11,482 nucleotides of DNA from the NCBI GenBank assembly GCA_029977305.1, contig JAPOLF010000049.1, forward strand, positions 1-11,482. The letters are read 5' to 3'. Shown here one piece after another: positions 6,622 through 11,482 of the stretch; positions within the stretch are counted from its first letter, which is position 1; each line of letters opens with the position of its first letter. Below the pieces are notes generated by a model. That model saw only the letters and a program-made list of their open reading frames with translations. It searched no databases and was not told the origin of the DNA. Position numbers and translations under genes: made by a program. The stretch comes from a bacterium. Lineage in GTDB: Bacteria; Chloroflexota; Chloroflexia; Thermomicrobiales; UBA6265.

Positions 6622-7569
6622 TCAGGTTGCTTGGACGCCGACGTCACCATCCAAGCGATCAAAGGCATGGGTCAGGCGATCGAGGCGCTTCGACTCCTCG
6701 CGGAGGAGGCGTTCGTAGTGGTCCTCGTGTTGCTCAAAGACGGGTTCGCCCGCGCGGTACCGCTCGAAGTGAGCCCACATTGCCCCGCGCTGCACGTGGA
6801 GCAGTTGGGTGCGCAGGCGTTCGATCTCATCGTCCAGGCGCGCTAGCTCGGCGCGGGCCCACCGCAGACGATCCGCCAACGGACGCTCGAGGAATCCGGG
6901 GGTGGCAACCTCCGTCTCCTGCATCAAGTTGACCAGCGACTCGAGGTCGTGTGCGGCGTAGGCCGTGTTCACGCGCTGCATCAAGGCCTCGCGACGGGCC
7001 TGGTCCTCCGCATCCTCCGACAAATCGGGATGGGCACGTTTCGCGAGTTCCCGATAGAGCCGACGCACCTGATCGCGCCGCTCCGGGCCAGAGGGGGGCA
7101 CGGCTCGAGCAGCCTGCGCGTCGACCGCTGCTTCGCCGATGGGCGCACCTCGGTGCTCCGCGGCGGGCGGCGTGCCGGCGTCCCATGCCACCTTGGCTGC
7201 CTTCTCCAGCTCCGGCAAGTCGAATTCGGCATCGAGTTCGGTCTCTTCTAGGATCTCCTGGAGGTCCTCTTCATCTTCTGGTTCGAGCCTCCAGATTGCC
7301 TCGATGAGCTGCTGTTGGACCGCATGGACTGCCTCCGCGATCCTGGTGTAATCGGCGACCAAGGTGCCAAGCCTGGTCTGCCACTCGCGTTCGAACGCGC
7401 CCAGTTCAGCCGTGATGGCGTCAGCCTCGGCCGCCAAGGCATCGATGCGCTGCCGCCGTCGCAAGTGGGCGGCGAGCAGCGAAGCGTAGGCCTCCTCATC
7501 GGCGGCCGGTGCCGGCACCACCGACTGGCTTGACGGGTGTGTTTGCGGCGCTCGTCGCGGTCTCGCCAC
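6622..7569 (-). CDS. Coiled-coil protein with a central J-like (DnaJ-type) domain
   Basis: The protein has 315 residues from the GTG at 7569, which has GGGAG eight bases upstream. An ATG at 7602 would add 11 residues but has no clear ribosome site. Numbering from that ATG, residues about 35-105 are a helical coiled coil, 107-140 a very acidic stretch (EPEDEEDLQEILEETELDAE), 145-172 a Pro/Ala linker, 175-230 the J-like part, and 235-320 a second coiled coil. The J-like part holds the HPD motif (191-193) after a basic helix (RRLYRELAKRA), followed by a helix with MQRVNTAYAAHDLESL. This is the helix II - HPD - helix III core that in DnaJ proteins stimulates the Hsp70 ATPase. The usual first helix with its Tyr/Leu pattern is not evident. 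It could act as a DnaK co-chaperone adaptor. No zinc-finger or Gly/Phe region is present. The client is unknown. Confidence 0.8.
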   Translation of the reverse strand: MARPRRAPQTHPSSQSVVPAPAADEEAYASLLAAHLRRRQRIDALAAEADAITAELGAFEREWQTRLGTLVADYTRIAEAVHAVQQQLIEAIWRLEPEDEEDLQEILEETELDAEFDLPELEKAAKVAWDAGTPPAAEHRGAPIGEAAVDAQAARAVPPSGPERRDQVRRLYRELAKRAHPDLSEDAEDQARREALMQRVNTAYAAHDLESLVNLMQETEVATPGFLERPLADRLRWARAELARLDDEIERLRTQLLHVQRGAMWAHFERYRAGEPVFEQHEDHYERLLREESKRLDRLTHAFDRLDGDVGVQAT

Positions 7570-7686
7570 GAATGGCACTCCCTCTTGCCGTCTCTCTCCC
7601 ATGCTGGCCGACCGTCCAAGTCCACCAGCTGTTGTTTGGTGCGCGGGACTGTGTGATCCATCGTCCGGATGGCCCGGGAACCGGGG

Positions 7687-7692
7687 TATAGT
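7687..7692 (+). promoter_or_regulatory. Candidate -10 box of the trpB-trpA-aroH cluster
   Basis: TATAGT matches five of six positions of the -10 consensus and lies 96 bases before the trpB start in the divergent gap. No convincing -35 is present at the right distance. Transcription from here would give a leader of about 90 bases. That leader holds a 5-bp stem (7704-7708 with 7714-7718) and a 6-bp pairing ATCGCG/CGCGAT (7730-7735 with 7756-7761). No run of Trp codons, and so no classic attenuator peptide, is seen. Confidence 0.4.
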
Positions 7693-7788
7693 TTGCGCTG
7701 CCCGCCCGCCCGACGGGCCAGTTGACGGTATCGCGAGGACCTCGGGCTAGATCGGCGCGATCCATGGCAACCGCGGAGGCGAAATTCG

Positions 7789-9021
7789 ATGGCCCTTGAC
7801 GTTGCGGATCCGGGACTCTCCATCCCGGCGAATTTGCCTGACGAACATGGCCGATTCGGGCAGTTCGGCGGGAAGTATGCGCCAGAGACCCTGATGCCCG
7901 CCCTCGATGAACTCGAGACCGCCTACCACGAGGCGATGCTCGATCCTGCCTTCGCTGCCGAGTTGAAGGTGCTGTCTCGCTACTTCGTCGGCCGCCCCAC
8001 CCCGCTCTACCACGCGAAGCGGTTGAGCGAGATCGCCGGCGGCGCGCAGATTTGGTTCAAGCGCGAAGACCTCGCCCACACCGGGGCGCACAAGATCAAC
8101 AACGCCCTCGGGCAGGGCCTGCTCGCCAAGCGGATGGGCAAGCCCCGCGTCATCGCCGAGACCGGGGCCGGTCAGCACGGCGTCGCCACAGCAACGGTCT
8201 GCGCCTTGCTTGGCCTCGAGTGTGTGGTCTACATGGGTGAGGTGGACGTCGCTCGCCAATCCCCGAACGTCTTCCGCATGAAGCTGCTCGGCGCCGAGGT
8301 GCGCCCGGTCACGTCCGGTTCGCGCACGCTCAAGGATGCACTCAACGAAGCGGTCCGGGACTGGGTCACCAACGTCGACAACACGTTCTACATCATCGGC
8401 ACTGTTGCCGGAATGCACCCCTACCCGATGATCGTGCGCGACTTCCAATCGGTGATCGGTCGCGAGGCCCGCGCCCAGTGCATCGAGTTCCTCGGACGCA
8501 TGCCGGACTACGTCGTGGCGTGTGTCGGTGGCGGATCGAACGCGATGGGGATCTTCCACGCCTTCGTGCACGATCCCGACGTCGCCTTGATCGGCGTCGA
8601 GGCGGGAGGCCATGGCCTCGCCTCGGGGATGCATTCCGCGTCACTCGTTGCGGGGGAAGTTGGTGTCCTCCACGGATCGAAGTCCTACGTGCTGCAAGAC
8701 GCGCATGGGCAGATCCGCGAGGCGCACTCCATCTCCGCCGGCTTGGACTACCCGGGTGTCGGTCCGGAACTCGCCTATCTCAAAGACATGGGACGCGCCT
8801 CGTTCGTGGCGATCACCGATGACGAAGCCCTCGAGGGATTCCAGCTGCTCTGCCGCAAGGAGGGCATCATCCCGGCGCTCGAATCCTCCCACGCGGTGCA
8901 ATACGCGATGGCCCTCGCCAAGGAAGTCGGCGACCCCGAGAAGATGATCCTCGTCAACCTCTCCGGCCGCGGAGACAAGGATCTGAACACGGTGTCGCAG
9001 GCGTTGGGGGTCAGTCTGTGA
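7789..9021 (+). CDS. trpB: Tryptophan synthase beta chain (TrpB1 type)
   Basis: This 410-residue PLP enzyme carries out the last step of tryptophan synthesis, joining indole channelled from TrpA to L-serine in a cytoplasmic alpha2-beta2 complex. The N-terminus has the family's GRFGQFGGKYAPETLMPAL. Catalytic marks are K102 in HTGAHKINN (Schiff base with PLP), E124 in ETGAGQHG (acid/base), GGGSN at 247-251 (phosphate cup) and LSGRGDKD at 391-398, whose Ser contacts the PLP ring nitrogen. Length and motifs are complete, and GGAGG lies nine bases before the ATG. The stop codon overlaps the trpA start in GTGA, giving 1:1 coupling of the subunits. Of the two TrpB proteins in the window, this is the normal biosynthetic one because it is paired with trpA. 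The other tryptophan genes (trpE, G, D, C, F) are not in view. Confidence 0.97.
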   Translation: MALDVADPGLSIPANLPDEHGRFGQFGGKYAPETLMPALDELETAYHEAMLDPAFAAELKVLSRYFVGRPTPLYHAKRLSEIAGGAQIWFKREDLAHTGAHKINNALGQGLLAKRMGKPRVIAETGAGQHGVATATVCALLGLECVVYMGEVDVARQSPNVFRMKLLGAEVRPVTSGSRTLKDALNEAVRDWVTNVDNTFYIIGTVAGMHPYPMIVRDFQSVIGREARAQCIEFLGRMPDYVVACVGGGSNAMGIFHAFVHDPDVALIGVEAGGHGLASGMHSASLVAGEVGVLHGSKSYVLQDAHGQIREAHSISAGLDYPGVGPELAYLKDMGRASFVAITDDEALEGFQLLCRKEGIIPALESSHAVQYAMALAKEVGDPEKMILVNLSGRGDKDLNTVSQALGVSL

Positions 9022-9821
9022 CCGGCAGCAGGATTCCGGGAGCGTTCGCGCAGGCCAAAGCAGAAGGCCGCACCGCCATCATCCCGTTCCTCACCGCGGG
9101 GTTCCCCACGCTCGCCGAGAGCGAGGAGATCTTCCTCGCGATGGTGCGCGGCGGCGTCGATGCGATCGAGGTGGGGGTCCCGTTCTCCGACCCGCTCGCT
9201 GATGGCGCAACTATCCAGCGCTCCAGCGAGGTGGCCATTGCCAATGGCGTCAGCCTCGACGACTGCATCTCCTTGGTCCGCCGCCTCCGGGAGACCCACG
9301 GCGTCACCATCCCGCTGATCCTCATGGGGTACTACAACCCCATCTTCCACTACGGGTGCGAGCAGTTCGCGCACGACGCCGCTGCCGCTGGGGTCGACGG
9401 GGTGATCGTGCCCGACCTTCCGACCGAGGAGAGCGATGACCTCCTCGCCGCCTGTCGTGCTCATGGCATCGACTTCATCTTCCTGCTCGCCCCGACCTCC
9501 ACCGACCAACGCATCTCCGATGTCGCGGAGCGCGCCAGCGGGTACATCTACTGCGTGTCGCTGACGGGTGTCACCGGAGGCCGCAGTTCGTTGCCGGATC
9601 TGGGCCCCTATCTCGCCCGTGTGCGCGAAAAGTCGACCCTGCCACTCGCCATCGGTTTCGGCATTTCCACGCCCGATCACATTCGCCAAGTGGCGGCAGT
9701 GGGCGATGGAGCGATCATCGGGAGCGCCCTCATCAACGTGGTGGAGCAGGCACCCGAGGGCGGACGCGCAGCCGCAGCCGAATCCTTCATCCGGGGACTT
9801 GCAGACGCGGCCAAGTCCTGA
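9018..9821 (+). CDS. trpA: Tryptophan synthase alpha chain
   Basis: This 267-residue TIM-barrel enzyme splits indole-3-glycerol phosphate into indole and glyceraldehyde 3-phosphate and passes indole to TrpB. The catalytic acid pair is E51 in AIEVGVPFSDP and D62 in DPLADG, matching Glu49 and Asp60 of the enteric enzyme. MGYYNPI, the VDGVIVPDLP strand-loop, SLTGVTGGR and the phosphate-gripping GFGIS and GSALI are all present. Length is normal for the family. It starts at GTG, overlapping the trpB stop by four bases; a separate ribosome site is not needed and translation is probably coupled. A 41-bp gap leads to aroH on the same strand with no clear terminator, so the three genes are likely one transcript. 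Confidence 0.97.
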   Translation: MTGSRIPGAFAQAKAEGRTAIIPFLTAGFPTLAESEEIFLAMVRGGVDAIEVGVPFSDPLADGATIQRSSEVAIANGVSLDDCISLVRRLRETHGVTIPLILMGYYNPIFHYGCEQFAHDAAAAGVDGVIVPDLPTEESDDLLAACRAHGIDFIFLLAPTSTDQRISDVAERASGYIYCVSLTGVTGGRSSLPDLGPYLARVREKSTLPLAIGFGISTPDHIRQVAAVGDGAIIGSALINVVEQAPEGGRAAAAESFIRGLADAAKS

Positions 9822-9862
9822 CACCGTATAGCAGGCACAGCAAGCGACGGGGAGGTCGGAAG

Positions 9863-10261
9863 GTGGTCTGTCGAGGCATCCGGGGAGCAACAACCGTCAG
9901 CGCGAACACCGCCGAGGACATCCTCGAGGCCACGACCGAGATGCTGCAGGCGCTGATCGCGCTCAATGACCTGCGAGACCCGGACGTGATCGCCAGTGCC
10001 TACTTCACCACGACCCCGGATCTCACCGCGACCTTTCCCGCCATCGCCGCGCGCGATCTCGGCTGGACCGAGGTCGCCCTGATGTGCGGCCATGAAATGG
10101 AAGTCCCAGGTGCCCTCGAGCGCGTCGTGCGGGTGCTCCTCCACGTGAACACCGAGCGCTCCGCCAAGGAGATCCGCCACGTCTATCTCAAGGACGCCAA
10201 GATCCTGCGTCCGTCGTGGTCGATCGAAGACGAGGAACTCGCCCGCGCCCTCAGCATGTAG
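9863..10261 (+). CDS. aroH: Chorismate mutase, AroH (Bacillus) type
   Basis: This 132-residue monofunctional chorismate mutase is of the trimeric alpha/beta AroH class. It converts chorismate to prephenate, the entry to phenylalanine and tyrosine. Residues key in the B. subtilis enzyme fall at the same numbers: R7 in RGIRGATT, C75 and E78 in MCGHEMEV, R90 in RVVRVLL, and Y108 in RHVYL. The arginine equivalent to Arg63 is R64, after a one-residue shift. Further family marks are TPDLTATFPA and KILRP. The start is GTG, with GGGAGG about seven bases upstream. It follows trpA by 41 bp, so chorismate use for Phe/Tyr and the end of the Trp branch may be expressed together. No feedback (ACT) domain is present, as is usual for this class. 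Confidence 0.95.
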   Translation: MVCRGIRGATTVSANTAEDILEATTEMLQALIALNDLRDPDVIASAYFTTTPDLTATFPAIAARDLGWTEVALMCGHEMEVPGALERVVRVLLHVNTERSAKEIRHVYLKDAKILRPSWSIEDEELARALSM

Positions 10262-10293
10262 CGGGAGAACCTTCCGGCGGGCCCACAGGCGCG

Positions 10294-10322
10294 TTGCCTC
10301 ATCTGATGGGCTGTGCTACCCT
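10294..10322 (+). promoter_or_regulatory. Probable promoter of the parA-parB pair
   Basis: TTGCCT (10294-10299) and TACCCT (10317-10322) are spaced by exactly 17 bases, and TGC precedes the -10 as an extended element. Transcription would start near 10329, about 47 bases before the parA GTG. The -35 lies inside a weak hairpin (AGGC 10287-10290 with GCCT 10296-10299, outer GCCCA/TGGGC) that may be the tail of the aroH transcript. The pattern matches the candidate trpB2 promoter. Confidence 0.5.
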
Positions 10323-10329
10323 CGCCCAA

Positions 10330-10339
10330 TGTACGTACA
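10330..10339. promoter_or_regulatory. 10-bp palindrome at the parA start site, possible operator
   Basis: TGTACGTACA is a perfect palindrome lying just downstream of the predicted -10, at about +1 to +10. A repressor or an autoregulating partition protein could bind there. It is unlike the usual ParB site (core TTTCACGTGAAA), and a palindrome this size can occur by chance. Confidence 0.35.
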
Positions 10340-10375
10340 CTCCCGGCCACTCCGCAGTCGCCCCGGGGGATCCTC

Positions 10376-11167
10376 GTGACCCGCATCATCGCCTTCTTCA
10401 ACCAGAAGGGTGGCACCGCCAAGACCACGAGCACACTGAACGTCGCCGCCGCCTTGGCTGAGCGCGACCGCTATGTGCTGTGCATCGACCTCGACCCGCA
10501 GGCCAGTCTCACGATGGCGTCCGGGGTCAACGTGGCGTCGTTGGAAGCCTCGGTCTACGACCTGCTGGTCGATGAGGAGCAGACGGTCGAACGCCTTGCC
10601 TCGCCAACGAGGATCCACGGCGTCGATCTGGTTCCCTCGCATCCCGACCTCGCAGCGGCGGAATTGGAATTGCTCAATGTTCTCGAACGCGAGCGCCAAC
10701 TGGAGCGACGCATCGCCCAATCCGATCTCTCCCCATTTGATTACGTCCTCATCGACGCGCCGCCCGCACTGAACGTGCTCTCGATCAACATCCTCGTCGC
10801 CGCGGACGAACTGGTGATCCCGATCGAACCGCACCCACTTTCGCTGATGGTGCTGCGGCGCCTGTTCGAGACCATCACCAAGGTGCAACGCCTCAATCCG
10901 CGGTTGCGCGTCGTCGGCTTCCTTCCGACCAAGGTGCACCACTCCTCACGACTCGCCCACGACATGCTCGAAACACTGACTGAGGAGTTCCCCGACCTAC
11001 CGCTGCTTCCTTCCATCCCGCTCTCCGTGCGCGGCGCCGAATATGCGGCGGAGCGCACGAGCATTCTGCAGTACATGCCGAAATCCCCCATCGCCGAGGC
11101 CTACCGCTCAGTCGGGGCGTGGCTCGATGCCGACCAGCCTGCTTCGACGGGAGCGCCCCGTGGCTGA
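10376..11167 (+). CDS. parA: ParA/Soj-like partition ATPase
   Basis: This 263-residue deviant-Walker ATPase of the ParA/MinD family would bind DNA non-specifically as an ATP dimer and move ParB-bound DNA in segregation. The marks are QKGGTAKTT (10-18) with signature lysine K11 and P-loop lysine K16, CIDLDPQASLT (36-46) with D38/D40, and the Walker B strand YVLIDAPP (123-130). The C-terminal IPLSVRGAEYAAERTSI stands where Soj proteins have the conserved VRxxEA segment. No N-terminal helix-turn-helix is present, as in chromosomal Soj and type Ib plasmid ParA. I start at the GTG at 10376, with GGGGGA six bases upstream, because MTRIIAFFNQKGG is the usual Soj N-terminus; an upstream GTG at 10313 falls in the promoter. 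The P-loop has Ala15 where most relatives have Gly. It overlaps parB by 8 nt. A plasmid-type origin or a different cargo cannot be excluded. Confidence 0.92.
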   Translation: MTRIIAFFNQKGGTAKTTSTLNVAAALAERDRYVLCIDLDPQASLTMASGVNVASLEASVYDLLVDEEQTVERLASPTRIHGVDLVPSHPDLAAAELELLNVLERERQLERRIAQSDLSPFDYVLIDAPPALNVLSINILVAADELVIPIEPHPLSLMVLRRLFETITKVQRLNPRLRVVGFLPTKVHHSSRLAHDMLETLTEEFPDLPLLPSIPLSVRGAEYAAERTSILQYMPKSPIAEAYRSVGAWLDADQPASTGAPRG

Positions 11168-11482
11168 CAAGGGCAAGGGCAGCAAGCGCCGCTTCACCAT
11201 CGACGACCTCTTCACCGACGGGCGACCTCAGGCGCAAGGGGTCACCGACCTCGCCAACGCCAAGGAAATCCGGCTTGATCGTGTCGTCGCCGACCCCGCG
11301 CAACCGCGCCGCACCTTCGATCAGGAGAAGCTCGAGGAACTTGCGGCATCCATCCGGCAGGAGGGGTTGCTGCAGCCCATCGCCGTCCGCTTCGATGCCG
11401 AGCAGGACGTCTACATCATCATCCACGGCGAGCGTCGCTGGCGCGCGTCGCGGCTTGCGGGCAAGGAGACGGTCGCGGCGAT
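11160..11482 (+). CDS. parB: ParB-like partition protein (3' partial)
   Basis: Only the first 107 residues are in the window; the frame is open at the right edge. The start GTG overlaps the parA stop by 8 nt and has a GGGAG a few bases upstream, so the two are translated together. The ParB/Srx nuclease-like domain is clear: QPRRTFD (48-54, box I), LEELAASIRQEGLLQPIAV (58-76) and HGERRWRASRLAGKE (89-103, box II). GERRxR is the CTP-binding element of ParB clamps, so CTP-dependent sliding is likely (family knowledge). The first 35 residues are short and basic to polar (KRRFTIDDLF) and lack the LGxGLxAL-type motif through which many ParB proteins touch ParA. The helix-turn-helix and dimerisation parts lie beyond the edge. 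A Noc-like or other ParB relative remains possible until these are seen. Confidence 0.9.
   Translation, partial: MADKGKGSKRRFTIDDLFTDGRPQAQGVTDLANAKEIRLDRVVADPAQPRRTFDQEKLEELAASIRQEGLLQPIAVRFDAEQDVYIIIHGERRWRASRLAGKETVAA

Noticed and set aside
7570..7700. Reverse-strand frame beginning MDHTVPRTKQQLVDLDG upstream of the J-like gene
   Set aside because: Its first 30-40 residues look protein-like, but it runs on in the wrong frame through the J-like gene with Arg/Ser/Pro-rich shadow composition; no ribosome site was found.
7764..7799. 11-codon upstream frame overlapping the trpB start as a possible leader peptide
   Set aside because: It has no ribosome binding site and no Trp codon, and very short frames like this are expected by chance.
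9799..9832. TATAGC after trpA as an internal promoter for aroH
   Set aside because: The nearest TTG-type -35 (TTGCAG) is 22 bases away, too far, and no other supporting element is seen; read-through from trpA is simpler.
8775..9893. 372-codon reverse frame across the trpB/trpA junction
   Set aside because: It is a shadow of two certain genes; no ribosome site or domain is seen.
10138..10156. CACGTGAA inside aroH as a possible parS site
   Set aside because: Only about 10 of 16 positions fit the TGTTTCACGTGAAACA consensus; the outer arms do not pair, and it lies in a conserved coding stretch. No better parS was seen in the window.

Overview
The window is GC-rich bacterial chromosomal DNA. Genes are densely packed and start at ATG or GTG behind GAGG/GGAGG-type ribosome sites. 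No rRNA, tRNA, CRISPR array, insertion sequence or phage gene is visible. Four things fit a high-GC, Gram-positive-like or Chloroflexota-like lineage: a stand-alone TrpB2, a Bacillus-type AroH chorismate mutase, a fused FAD/Fe-S 2-hydroxyacid dehydrogenase and a Soj/ParB-like pair. Thermomicrobia-like Chloroflexota is my best guess, but it is weakly supported.

Layout, left to right. (1) 2-331 is the C-terminal end of an unidentified forward gene with a very basic tail. It ends 2 bp from a convergent gene (334-1257, reverse) for a membrane-anchored coiled-coil protein. (2) Upstream of that gene on the reverse strand is trpB2 (1355-2725); two abutting stem-loops (1284-1342) separate the two. 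(3) A 241-bp divergent control region (2726-2966) faces a 995-residue FAD plus Fe-S dehydrogenase (2967-5954), which ends at a perfect 14-bp hairpin. (4) Two reverse genes follow: a Tat-exported small ABM-fold protein (6032-6481) and a coiled-coil protein with a central J-like domain (6622-7569). (5) The forward cluster trpB-trpA-aroH (7789-10261) comes next. (6) A parA/parB-like pair (10376 to the right edge) has its own promoter, and parB is cut off by the window.

How the genes work together: TrpA and TrpB form the tryptophan synthase complex, and their genes overlap in GTGA, the sign of translational coupling. AroH turns chorismate into prephenate at the branch point towards Phe/Tyr, so both arms of the chorismate branch meet in one cluster. 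The separate TrpB2 lacks a TrpA partner here and probably uses free indole. ParA and ParB overlap by 8 nt and would act in DNA segregation. The FAD/Fe-S enzyme would oxidise a D-2-hydroxyacid and pass electrons to a membrane carrier. Nothing here is clearly a new system. The points most worth a second look are the tandem hairpins, the divergent trpB2/dehydrogenase control region, the parA operator-like palindrome, the variant ParA P-loop and ParB N-terminus, and the J-like coiled-coil protein.
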